From contig JBNOAI010000012.1 in NCBI GenBank assembly GCA_050283925.1, forward strand, positions 173,857 through 237,856: a stretch of 64,000 bases of DNA, in the 5' to 3' direction. A model generated the notes under the pieces. It saw only the letters and a list, made by a program, of their open reading frames with translations, had not been told where the DNA came from and made no database searches. A program made the position numbers and the translations under genes. This document shows positions 54,832 through 63,160 of this stretch, piece after piece. The DNA comes from ZC4RG25 sp023428365. Lineage in GTDB: Bacteria > Pseudomonadota > Alphaproteobacteria > Rhizobiales > Hyphomicrobiaceae. The stretch's first letter is position 1. Every line of letters begins with the position of its first letter.

Positions 54832-55243
54832 GTGGCAGCCCCAGCACTTGCGGACGTAATCGCGGAGTACGGATGTAACGCTTATTTACTCACCGTTGCC
54901 GAAAAAGCCGCACACGAGTTTTGTCTCTGTAACCTTGGAAAGTGGTGTTCTACGCTGCGTCCTGGGCAACAGCGCTGCAAAAAATATTGCTTTAGCTCCA
55001 AATGTATCGCTGTTCTGGCCGCCCCTCGAACCGAATGGCTATGCTCTGATTGTGAACGGATCTGCGGATGGCCAGTGCGACTCCAGAGGTGTAACAACGG
55101 CCACGATCATGCCCTCAAAGTGCGTGTTGCATCGCGCGGGACCCAAACCTCTCGACTCGGATGGCCCGTGTGCATCCGACTGTCGGCGTGTCAGGCTTGC
55201 CGCTGGCCCTCAGATCGCTCACGCGGTGCAAAGACCTGATTGA
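54832..55243 (+). pseudogene. Pyridoxamine 5'-phosphate oxidase-family protein, frameshifted
   Basis: Frame one starts at a GTG (54832, AGGAG upstream) and reads VAAPALADVIAEYGCNAYLLTVA. At the A-run 54902-54906 the sense moves to another frame (KPHTSFVSVTLESGVLRCVL), which continues to 55243 with NGYALIVNGSADG and DSDGPCASDCRRVR. Joined, this is a full FMN-binding split-barrel domain of about 135 residues. Removing one A restores it. It is a pseudogene, unless the A-run is a sequencing error or slips. Confidence 0.75.
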
Positions 55244-55421
55244 GCGGCACAAAGGCTTTCGGCTAGTCCATTTTTAGGTTGAGGGCGAAGCAGCGTTCTT
55301 CCACCCGTTCACGCTTCCGAGACCGTCAAACGAGATGCAGCCCGAGTCGGTCCGCCTTCCTAAACCTTTGAACAACCCGTCGATCATGGCAGGCTGATGC
55401 CATTGTTTCGAGGGGACTGCG

Positions 55422-55574
55422 ATGGGCGACCAACTGAGCTTTGCGTCGCTTGATTTCGCGTCGAAGAAGGGCGCGGAGGTGAAACTGACCATGACCAAAG
55501 GTCAGAAGGTCCAGCTCGACTGGCCGGTCGCGGGCGGTGTGGTCAATTTCGATCTGCACGGCGGGAGTTTTTGA
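55422..55574 (+). pseudogene. Short fragment resembling a transmembrane-anchor protein
   Basis: A 50-residue frame begins MGDQLSFASLDFASKKGAEV and contains MTKGQKVQLDWPVAGG and VVNFDLHGGSF. This resembles the soluble core of proteins annotated as transmembrane anchors in Alphaproteobacteria, where a longer C-terminus with a membrane helix follows. Here a stop comes after HGGSF. It has a fair ribosome site (GAGGGG), so it could be translated, but it looks truncated. Its family is named from memory with moderate certainty. Confidence 0.45.
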
Positions 55575-55577
55575 CTG

Positions 55578-55667
55578 GATATCAGGAAACCTATATTGGG
55601 CGGACACCGTCTCCGCCAGAGCTTTCCCAAAAAGGCGGCTGCAGCATCTAAGAGCGCTCCTGATATC
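55578..55667. repeat. Inverted repeat of ten bases around a 70-base spacer
   Basis: GATATCAGGA at 55578-55587 returns as TCCTGATATC at 55658-55667. It flanks a stretch with no gene between the fragment gene and speG. It may be a scar of a lost mobile element, or chance. Confidence 0.45.
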
Positions 55668-55749
55668 AGAGCACCCTATTCGCCTATCTCGCGAGGGTGC
55701 TGCTCGCCTCCGTGGCATCGCGACAATCTGGACCAGAGGACAGAGCCGA

Positions 55750-56307
55750 TCACTGGGCCGTAGGCGTAACCATACGCTCTGGCTTTGGTCGCGAGCCGAG
55801 ATAGTCCTGCTGAAATAGACACATCCGTGTGACGTCTCGATACTGGCCGTTGATGAAGAACTCATGGCGCAGCACGCCTTCGACCTGAAAGCCGAGCCTC
55901 TCGTAAATATGGATGGCTTTCTTGTTGTCCTTGTCGACGACGAGATAGATCTTGTTGAGGTTCAGCACGCCGAAACCATAGTCCATCGCAAGTTCCGCGG
56001 CGCGTCGGGCCAACCCCTTGCCCTGGTGGTCGGGGGCGATGACGATCTGGAACTCCGCCCGGCGATGGACATGATCGATTTCGACCAGCTCGACGAGGCC
56101 GACATTTTTGTCTTCACAGACCACGACAAATCGGCGTTCGGTCTGGTCATGGATATGTTCGTCGTAGAGCGCGGTCAGCTCGACGAAGGTTTCGTATGGC
56201 TCCTCAAACCAGTACCGCATCACGTTGGCGTTATTGTCCATCTGATGCACGAAATGCAGATCCTCGCGCTCCAGCGGACGCAATACGACTTTTCGTTCCG
56301 ATGGCAT
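55750..56307 (-). CDS. speG: Spermidine N1-acetyltransferase
   Basis: The product is 185 residues of the GNAT fold, very close in plan to SpeG. It opens MPSERKVVLRPLEREDLHFV and has FEEPYETFVELTALYDEHIHDQTERRF, the acetyl-CoA loop QGKGLA, and YERLGFQVEGVLRHEFFINGQYRDV near the end. SpeG acetylates spermidine and spermine, lowering polyamine toxicity. It stands alone between the decayed segment and bamA. The last 15 residues (SRPKPERMVTPTAQ) form a short extension beyond the E. coli protein. Confidence 0.92.
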   Translation of the reverse strand: MPSERKVVLRPLEREDLHFVHQMDNNANVMRYWFEEPYETFVELTALYDEHIHDQTERRFVVVCEDKNVGLVELVEIDHVHRRAEFQIVIAPDHQGKGLARRAAELAMDYGFGVLNLNKIYLVVDKDNKKAIHIYERLGFQVEGVLRHEFFINGQYRDVTRMCLFQQDYLGSRPKPERMVTPTAQ

Positions 56308-56496
56308 GATTGCTTCCTGAGAAGTTCTCTAGGCCCTGCAGAAGCATATAGCAGATAACAATAGCCCAGTTGCGTCAGCGCCTGGGGCAGGATGACCTAG
56401 CTTTGTGACACCCCCTTTCCGGGAAGCCCTTGCGCGATTGGCGGCTGCGCAAGCCGACAGTTCACGCGTCACGCACCGATCGCGGCCCCTTCTCGT

Positions 56497-58881
56497 TCAG
56501 AACGGAGACAAACCGAAGCTCAGCGGCTGTGTCTTATCCGAGTCCTGCTTCAAGAGCGGGATGGCGTAGTCGAGACGCAGGGGACCCAACGGAGAATCCC
56601 ACGCGATCCCTGCACCTGTAGACACCCGAGGCGATATCGTATTGCCAGCGAGGCCCGGAACGCTGCCTGACGTCGAGTTCACGCCCCAAAGGGAACCGGC
56701 ATCGGCGAACACTGTCGCGCGCAAACCGGTTGTCTCCGTCACTCTTGGAATGTCGATGAGAGCTTCTGCCGTAAACGCGTAATAGGCCGTGCCGCCGAGT
56801 GCGTCCTTGTTAGTGCTGAGGGTATCGCGCGGGCCAATTCCCCTCGATGCAAAGCCGCGCACCATGTCACCACCCCCATAGAACATATCGAGCAGACTTA
56901 CTTCGCTGCCACCCCAGCCGGAAATCGTGCCACCGCGCGCACGCCCCATGAACGTCACGCTGCTGCCCACCGGCAGGTACGCGCGCACATCGGCGGTCGA
57001 GCGGACGTAACGCACGTCTCCGCCAACACCGGCGAAATCCTGAGCGGCCGTCGCGAGAACACCTGAGGTCGGCCGCTTCTTGTTATCGCGCGTGTCGTAG
57101 GCCAGCGAATACCCGATCGACGAGGTGTTGTAGGTGGCGGAGTTCGCGCCTGAAACGGCTTCCTTGATCGCCGCGGACGCGTTTTCTCCAACGTCATAAA
57201 TGGAGTTGCGACTGAACTTATAATTCAGCCCGAGATCGATTTCGTCCGTGGGAGGAATACCGAGCCGCAGCTGGCCTCCCATCCTGCGCGTTTTGTAGGA
57301 CGACTCCTCATAATAATTGAGGTCTTTGTAAAAGAGATCGAACCCCGCTGCCATGCGCGTCCCGAGAAAACGCGGTTGCGTGAAACCGATATCGGCCTGC
57401 AAACGCGTGAGACTGCCGGCAACCTTAAAGCGCAGCCACTGACCGTTGCCAAGGAGATTGCGCTCGGTGACGGAAACGTCTCCGATCACACCCTCAGAGG
57501 TGGAATAGCCCGCCCCGAAAGACAGGTCGATCGTCTCGTCTTCCACTACCACCACCGTGACAGCGACCTTGTCCTCGGTCGCTCCCCTCTTGTGAGTGAT
57601 GTCGACGGTTTTAAAGAAGCCGAGCGCCTTGACCTGCGTGGTCGCACGGCGCAGCAGAAACGCGTTTATACCGTCACCTTCGGCAAAGCCGAGTTCGCGC
57701 CGGATGACATGGTCCTTGGTTTTCGTATTGCCCGAGATATCGATCCGTTCGACGAAGATACGCGGCCCTTCTTCGACCAAGAATTTCAGCCCGATGGTAC
57801 GAGATGCTGGATCGCGAGATGGAACGACCTGCAGCCGGGCGAACGGCTTCGACTGCTTGTTGAGCGCCACCATCAGCTTCTCTTCGGACTTTTCGACGAG
57901 TTCCTGATTGAAAACATCGCCCGCCGTCACCGCTAACGCATCACGCAAAAGAGACGTATCGACATCCGGCACGCTTGAGTCCACCGAAATGGCGCCAAAG
58001 CTGTACTGCGCGCCCTCATCAATGGTGAAGGTGATCGCGAATGTCTTGCTTCCTGGATCGAACTCGGACTGATGCTGCGAGACAACGACGTCGGCATAGC
58101 CCTTCTTCAAGTAGTGGCGCCGCAGCAGTTCGCGGTCGAACACCAGCCGGTCTTCATCAAACGAGATATTCGACTTCATGAAGTCCAGCCAGCCCGATTG
58201 GGTGGTCATCATGACGTCGCGCAGCTGGCTTTCCGTAAAGGCGCGATTCCCAACGAAGCTGATGCTGCGCACCTTATTCAGCTCGCCCTCGTTGATCACA
58301 AATGCCAGATCGACGCGCCCGTCGTTGTTCGTGGTCGCGATCGGCTCGATAGACGCGCGGTAATAGCCTTGCCTCCGATAAAGATCCCTCAGGATATTCG
58401 CATCGGCCTGCGCCTTGGCACGGGAATACGTCGCTCCCTTTTTGAGCTGCAGTGCAGGTTCGAGCTTGTCGGTGCTCAGCTCGCTGTTGCCCTTGAGGGA
58501 AATGGTTCCGACGATCGGGTTCTCGACGACCTTCACCACAACTTTCGAACCGACCTGCTCGATGCGGACGTCCGAGAATTGACCGGTCGCGAACAGCGCT
58601 CTCATGGACTGGTTGGCGCGTGCCGCGTCGTAGGACTGTCCAGGAGCAAGAATCAGATGTGAGCGGATCGTGTCGACCGCGATCCGCTGATTGCCTTCGA
58701 CCTCAACGGCTTTGATCTCCGCGGCAGATGCCACAGCGGAGGGTATCAGCGCAGCGATCTGAAGACCTGACGCGACGAGCCCAATTGCCGCGAGGCCTAA
58801 TCCCCGGCAACGAACAGCACGAGAGAATGCAGAAATCGCGCGGCCGAGAGAGAGTGCCGGCATTACTTTGGTATGCCCCAT
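56497..58881 (-). CDS. bamA: Outer-membrane protein assembly factor BamA (probable second copy)
   Basis: The product is 794 residues. A signal-like stretch (about 26-53, ending SAVASAAE) is followed by five POTRA domains (about 55-430; KAVEVEGNQRI, GTISLKGNSEL, VRSISFVGNRAF, IFVERIDISGNTK) and a 16-strand beta-barrel with VTERNLLGNGQ and RFLGTRM. The C-terminus ends in Phe (LSFGLSPF), as for an outer-membrane barrel. BamA folds and inserts outer-membrane proteins. It is not in the usual rseP-bamA-lpxD-fabZ setting, so this may be a paralogue. The ATG at 58863 is an alternative start. Confidence 0.92.
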   Translation of the reverse strand: MGHTKVMPALSLGRAISAFSRAVRCRGLGLAAIGLVASGLQIAALIPSAVASAAEIKAVEVEGNQRIAVDTIRSHLILAPGQSYDAARANQSMRALFATGQFSDVRIEQVGSKVVVKVVENPIVGTISLKGNSELSTDKLEPALQLKKGATYSRAKAQADANILRDLYRRQGYYRASIEPIATTNNDGRVDLAFVINEGELNKVRSISFVGNRAFTESQLRDVMMTTQSGWLDFMKSNISFDEDRLVFDRELLRRHYLKKGYADVVVSQHQSEFDPGSKTFAITFTIDEGAQYSFGAISVDSSVPDVDTSLLRDALAVTAGDVFNQELVEKSEEKLMVALNKQSKPFARLQVVPSRDPASRTIGLKFLVEEGPRIFVERIDISGNTKTKDHVIRRELGFAEGDGINAFLLRRATTQVKALGFFKTVDITHKRGATEDKVAVTVVVVEDETIDLSFGAGYSTSEGVIGDVSVTERNLLGNGQWLRFKVAGSLTRLQADIGFTQPRFLGTRMAAGFDLFYKDLNYYEESSYKTRRMGGQLRLGIPPTDEIDLGLNYKFSRNSIYDVGENASAAIKEAVSGANSATYNTSSIGYSLAYDTRDNKKRPTSGVLATAAQDFAGVGGDVRYVRSTADVRAYLPVGSSVTFMGRARGGTISGWGGSEVSLLDMFYGGGDMVRGFASRGIGPRDTLSTNKDALGGTAYYAFTAEALIDIPRVTETTGLRATVFADAGSLWGVNSTSGSVPGLAGNTISPRVSTGAGIAWDSPLGPLRLDYAIPLLKQDSDKTQPLSFGLSPF

Positions 58882-59189
58882 GGGGTACTCTGAACATTAC
58901 ACCCTGGCCGCGGCAGCGCCCCAGCCCCAGCCTCAACCTCCCTCTCCTCCGACCCCCATACACCACTTGAGTTTTATGGCCAAAGCGAGGTCATCGGTGA
59001 GATAATGAGAGGGGCCAAGGAAGGACGAACGGCTTGGGGCCTCGCAGCATGAAGCGAGCGATGTTCTGTGCCGCCGAGCGGCGCCGCAGACCGATTGCGC
59101 GACCTCGACGACACTGTTCGTATTCCGCTCGCTAAGAACCACCCCGATCTGTTCCCCAAAGAGTGAATTTCTGAGGCTAGCTCTACCTG
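58882..59189. other. Gap of about 310 bases upstream of bamA
   Basis: No gene is supported. The left part must hold the bamA promoter. From about 59150 onward the composition becomes more AT-rich, which may mark the border of acquired DNA. Confidence 0.5.
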
Positions 59190-59408
59190 ATGACCCAAAT
59201 CTTGGCTGCTGCCCTTATTGTCTGTGGTGGCATTGTCGCTTTGATTGCCCTTGGAAGGCTGACCATTCGATTGGTGCCTTGGGTAACCCGAACTCCCCCT
59301 AAGCTTTTGAACCGCAAGCTGCAGCCTACTTTGGTCTGGGAGATTGTCGCGGCAGTACTCGGATACATGCTCTTTCGAATGGGCACGATCCTAGGCGCTC
59401 TGTCGTAG
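59190..59408 (+). CDS. Small two-helix membrane protein of unknown function
   Basis: The product is 72 residues. Helix one is at about 4-22 (ILAAALIVCGGIVALIALG). A basic loop follows (RTPPKLLNRKLQPT), then a second helix at about 48-70 (WEIVAAVLGYMLFRMGTILGAL). The start has only a weak ribosome site. Codon use fits the AT-richer block to its right, not the left neighbours. No family is recognised. Confidence 0.5.
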   Translation: MTQILAAALIVCGGIVALIALGRLTIRLVPWVTRTPPKLLNRKLQPTLVWEIVAAVLGYMLFRMGTILGALS

Positions 59409-59517
59409 GTCACACCAAGTGATTTGCTCACAGAAATTACGCTGTAGCTCCATAAACATTATCTGTGCACCTTGATATCCAGCGCTCACCTTCCGCAGAA
59501 CAAACAGAGAACTACAA

Positions 59518-59943
59518 ATGGGGGTAGTGATGCCTAGTGCTGTTGATGCCTACTCTAACGCAATCAAAGAAATGGAACAGACCAAGGAAAGACTGAAGGA
59601 ACTCGGAAGCATCTACTCAGAGGTAGGAAGATCCTTATCTAGCTACCACATCAGCCAAATTCTAACGCTTCAAAACATGGAGCGCATAGGTCGCACGTTA
59701 AACAGAAATGAGTTAAAGGCACTGGTCGAAAGCTTGGATGCAATGCTTCAGCGGGCTGATCAACTACGCTCTCAACTATCTGAGGCTGAAAAACGTGTTG
59801 CTCCCCCTCACAGGACTAAAGAGGAAGAACAAAGGGCTCAAAAGGTAGCGGAACTGGGCAATAGGGGACACGAACACCAAAGCCTCTCAGCTCGGTATCC
59901 CAAACGTAGTGCTCTTGCTGTCTGGTTCTGGCTTGTGACTTAG
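59518..59943 (+). CDS. Coiled-coil protein of unknown function
   Basis: The product is 141 residues; an ATG at 59530 after GGGGGT is an equally good start (137 residues). Residues 10-110 are charged and helical (NAIKEMEQTKERLKELG, LDAMLQRADQLRSQLSEAE), predicting a coiled coil. The end is short and hydrophobic (SALAVWFWLVT). Base and codon use match the foreign-looking block. It lies beside tRNA-His and an integrase gene, so it may be part of a mobile element. No function is known. Confidence 0.6.
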   Translation: MGVVMPSAVDAYSNAIKEMEQTKERLKELGSIYSEVGRSLSSYHISQILTLQNMERIGRTLNRNELKALVESLDAMLQRADQLRSQLSEAEKRVAPPHRTKEEEQRAQKVAELGNRGHEHQSLSARYPKRSALAVWFWLVT

Positions 59944-60059
59944 CTGCCTGAAGGCATCGTGTCGTAATCTTGGCCCGCATGTATAAGCCCTGTCATTACA
60001 AGGCCATTACACGGCGCTGAGAAGACACCCAAGATTGAGAGCTAAGTTATTGAAATATA

Positions 60060-60136
60060 TGGTACCGCCTCCCCGGCTCGAACGGGGGACCTCTAGATCC
60101 ACAATCTAGCGCTCTAACCAACTGAGCTAAGGCGGC
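60060..60136 (-). tRNA. tRNA-His (anticodon GUG), without G-1
   Basis: The minus strand folds as a full cloverleaf with acceptor GCCGCCT/AGGCGGT, anticodon stem CTAGA/TCTAG, loop TTGTGGA (anticodon GTG), T-arm GTTCGAGC and an encoded CCA at 60062-60060. The first pair is G1-U72 and the discriminator is A73. The G-1:C73 pair of most bacteria is missing, as known for Caulobacter and many Alphaproteobacteria. The integrase gene starts 85 bases away on the 5' side. Confidence 0.95.
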
Positions 60137-60220
60137 ACGCTGTAAAATCAAACACTTACGCGACTTTGTTCTGCACTCGCAGAGGTCTGTGTAATGACCC
60201 TGTAATGAGGCAGACAACAC

Positions 60221-61381
60221 ATGCGCGCGAAGATCACGACACAAAGACTCAAACAGGCACAAAGTCAAGCCGAGACCAGCCTCAAGGACCTGTATCTATG
60301 GGACACAGAACTAAAGGGCTTTGGTGTTCGCGTCTCCCATACCGGCTGCACGTCCTGGGTAATCCAGCGCTGGTACGGCGGCAGGGGCGGTAAAGCCTTT
60401 AGATTCGTTCTGGATCAATACCCTAAGCTGTCCCTAGAGCAAGCCCGCAAGCAAGCTCAGATCGCTCTAGCTGAGTCCCTTAAGGGCACTAATCTAGTTG
60501 CCCGTCGCAAGGACCTGAGAACGAAGCTCAGCACTGATCTGGCCAACACACTAGAGAGCGTGGTCAAGGATTACCTTAAGGCTCGCTCTACAGGTTCTGA
60601 ATACTGGAAGTCCACAGAGAACAGGTTTAATAACGTTATACTTCCGGCACTAGGTACCTCTACTCCCCTAGCCACAATAACCAAGGTTGAGCTAAAGCAA
60701 CTCAAGCTAGATGACCACAACCTCTACTCTACCCTGTCCGCGTTCTACCGCTTCTGCATGGAACAGGACTACATAACCTCTAACCCCATGGACACTGTAC
60801 CGTCTCCCAAGGTTCCCAAGGCAAGAGAACGCTACCTTAGCCCTAAGGAGATCAAGCGATACATAGAGGCTACCGATGCTCTCTCTTATCCTTGGAAGCA
60901 GTACTTTCAGTTCCTGCTACACTGTGCCCAAAGGAGAGATGAGGTTGCCTCTATGGAGTGGTCAGAGCTGGATATCGAACGGAACGTATGGACCATCCCC
61001 AACACGAAAACCAAGAACGGGAAGTATCACATCGTCGTCCTGACACCGCAGTCCAAGGACATTCTTCTGTCGGTGCCCAAGCAGAACTCTCGCTTTGTTT
61101 TCACCACCAACCTAGTCACACCTATCTCTGGCTTCTCCAAAGCTAGATCCCTGCTGCCTACCTTCGATCAGCCATGGGTACTGCACGACCTGCGCCGCAC
61201 CTTTGCGTCTACAGTTGCAGAGCTGGGGATACTACCTGACGTAGCTGATAGGGTGCTCAACCACGTGTCAGGCACACAGTCAGGAGTGAAAGGCGTCTAT
61301 CAACGCTACGCGTTCCTCAGTGAGCGCAAGGAAGCTCTCAGAGTGTGGTCCGAGTACGTAGCTAAGGTGGGATTTGACTAA
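60221..61381 (+). CDS. Tyrosine-recombinase integrase
   Basis: The product is 386 residues. It has an N-terminal arm-binding domain (KGFGVRVSHTGCTSWVIQRW, about 25-55, DUF4102-like), a core-binding helical domain (about 105-195) and a catalytic domain. The Arg-His-x-x-Arg-His-Tyr set is readable: CAQRRDEVASMEW, LHDLRRTFAS, LNHVSG and GVYQRYAF (nucleophile Tyr). Codon use (many CTA, TCT, ACA) is unlike the GC-rich neighbours. It lies next to tRNA-His, a common attachment site, so it probably moved this element. It converges with the next gene. Confidence 0.95.
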   Translation: MRAKITTQRLKQAQSQAETSLKDLYLWDTELKGFGVRVSHTGCTSWVIQRWYGGRGGKAFRFVLDQYPKLSLEQARKQAQIALAESLKGTNLVARRKDLRTKLSTDLANTLESVVKDYLKARSTGSEYWKSTENRFNNVILPALGTSTPLATITKVELKQLKLDDHNLYSTLSAFYRFCMEQDYITSNPMDTVPSPKVPKARERYLSPKEIKRYIEATDALSYPWKQYFQFLLHCAQRRDEVASMEWSELDIERNVWTIPNTKTKNGKYHIVVLTPQSKDILLSVPKQNSRFVFTTNLVTPISGFSKARSLLPTFDQPWVLHDLRRTFASTVAELGILPDVADRVLNHVSGTQSGVKGVYQRYAFLSERKEALRVWSEYVAKVGFD

Positions 61382-62073
61382 GAAGCGACAAGAAATGGGG
61401 CCGCGGCCTGCTCAATATGCTGCATCGTGCGTGCTACTTCGCGGGCGAATTCATCTTCTAGCAGGTTTGGCTTCGGTTCCTTTCCAAGATGCCAGCCCAT
61501 TGATGCAAGTGCGTCGGTCATTTTCCGATCCCACTCCTGATCCGAATCTATCATACGCCTACCGATTCTAAGAACATTGATAGAGTGGCTTAGCTCAGAC
61601 ACCCGCATGTCTAAGTACGCGACGTGAACTCCAATCTCTGGCCCCAAATATCTCTCTGCAACAGCTTCATAAGCTCGAAGAGTCTCGTTTCTCATTTCGA
61701 GATTTTCTTCGTTTCGGCTAATTAGCTCAATCAACGCGTTCAGCTCGATCTGACTAATCCTCTTTCTCTTGTCGAACCTGATCAACCTCGTGCGATTGAT
61801 GGTAAGAACAAGCAATCTTGCTGACGTGACGAATTTTTCCGCCGCTAAAGCCTTTCGCTTAACATCATCTTGCAGTCGCCATGTAGAGTAAGCCCGATAC
61901 GCAACTACTAGCGCGGCTACGGTACCGACGGCCTGTATCCATGCTGGTAGGCCAACGGACAGAAATTGAGACCACCCCTCTGGTAGACCGGAGCTTCCAA
62001 TCCAGAAAGCCAGAGCGGTAGCGGCAAGAGCTAGCCCAACGGCTACCGCGCTAGTCCGATCATGCTTATTCAT
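61378..62073 (-). CDS. Two-helix membrane protein with cytoplasmic helical domain
   Basis: The product is 231 residues from the ATG at 62073, which has GGGGA eight bases upstream; the frame is open from 62094. Two hydrophobic helices lie at about 10-25 and 38-60 (GLALAATALAFWIG; LPAWIQAVGTVAALVVAYRAY). A long soluble helical domain of about 165 residues with many charged residues follows. This plan is often seen in proteins encoded in mobile elements and defence islands, but no family is recognised. Its end overlaps the integrase stop by four bases on the other strand. Confidence 0.7.
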   Translation of the reverse strand: MNKHDRTSAVAVGLALAATALAFWIGSSGLPEGWSQFLSVGLPAWIQAVGTVAALVVAYRAYSTWRLQDDVKRKALAAEKFVTSARLLVLTINRTRLIRFDKRKRISQIELNALIELISRNEENLEMRNETLRAYEAVAERYLGPEIGVHVAYLDMRVSELSHSINVLRIGRRMIDSDQEWDRKMTDALASMGWHLGKEPKPNLLEDEFAREVARTMQHIEQAAAPFLVAS

Positions 62074-62152
62074 GCGTCTGGTCCCCGCGCCCAATGGGCA
62101 GCTGGACTAGTGATCGCACCTCGAAGCAAGCTGCATGCTCGGAAGACACTTG

Positions 62153-63160
62153 CTACCCGCTTGTAATTATCAGTGTCTTCAACTGGTCAATGTCGAGCCA
62201 CGGTCTTGCACGGTGGATCATCCGATGACAGTTGGAGCAGACCAATACCAGATCACTCAGCTTTGTTTTAGATCCCTCGACCAACGTGTGCACGGGCTTG
62301 GCGTGGTGCACCTCGATAAAGCCTTGCCCTCGTTGACCGTAGCGCTCTCCAAATACAAACTTACAAACCTCGCAACGCAATTGACCATGCTTGCGCAGCG
62401 CTTCCTTCTTCTTCCTCTCGACAAGTGCGCGATTGCGCTCCCTCTTGAGATGAACCCTAGTGAGCAGCCGACCTTCTTCCGCCTCAATATCTTCTTCGTC
62501 TACCGAAAGCTGTCTGATGCCATCGGTGGCCAACTCTAAGCGGATAGCATCTGCCACAGCTCGCAACCGTTCTGGACTACTGGCGTATAGCTTCCAGACC
62601 TCGCCTTCATCCTTGTTGCCCCTAGAAAGTCCCACTCTGCCCGAAGAGGTGAAAGCTGGATCGAAACGCCGAAAGTTCATCATCTTCATGTAGACGCCGT
62701 TGGGGTTCCGATACTTCGCTCGGACTTCACCACCCAATATCTCTCCAAGTCTGTTGAGGACCTCCGACAGTTCCTGCACTTCCTTGCTGCCCTTTCCAGG
62801 AGGAGATGCGGGATTGGTCATATACAGGTCGAGTGCCAGGATCAGCTCATCTCTAGACCAAGGTGGATTGCGTTGTGATTGCCCAACACGCACAACTTCA
62901 AAACCCAATTTGCGGAGCTGTTTGGCAACAGTGACCTCTCCACCGCTGAACTGGCGAGACGTGAGAGCTTTGCCCGTTACGTAGCCATGAGCTACACCTG
63001 CTATGGCTTTGGAATCGTACAGCTTGCCGTCCAACTTGAGGAAGTAGCTGAGAGCCTCTTTGAAGCTGTACCTGGCAAGAAAGATTGATCTAGTGAGTTG
63101 ATCATATTCGCTTGCAGCTGATCTAACCGCCTCGCTCGTTAGCTGAAGAGAGAATTTCAT
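62153..63160 (-). CDS. HNH endonuclease with ScoMcrA-like N-terminal domain
   Basis: The product is 335 residues. Residues about 25-90 (YSFKEALSYFLKLDGKLYDS, then SKAIAGVAHGYVTGKALT) resemble the N-terminal head domain of ScoMcrA-type restriction enzymes. A middle part starts WSRDELILALDLYM and includes RNPNGVYMKMMNFRRFDP. The C-terminal HNH nuclease is complete: CEVCKFVF, IEVHHAKPVHTL, LVLVCSNCHRMIHR. Such proteins are type IV restriction enzymes that cut modified foreign DNA. No methylase is near, in agreement. The start overlaps the upstream gene's stop by four bases, so the two form one unit. Confidence 0.88.
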   Translation of the reverse strand: MKFSLQLTSEAVRSAASEYDQLTRSIFLARYSFKEALSYFLKLDGKLYDSKAIAGVAHGYVTGKALTSRQFSGGEVTVAKQLRKLGFEVVRVGQSQRNPPWSRDELILALDLYMTNPASPPGKGSKEVQELSEVLNRLGEILGGEVRAKYRNPNGVYMKMMNFRRFDPAFTSSGRVGLSRGNKDEGEVWKLYASSPERLRAVADAIRLELATDGIRQLSVDEEDIEAEEGRLLTRVHLKRERNRALVERKKKEALRKHGQLRCEVCKFVFGERYGQRGQGFIEVHHAKPVHTLVEGSKTKLSDLVLVCSNCHRMIHRARPWLDIDQLKTLIITSG

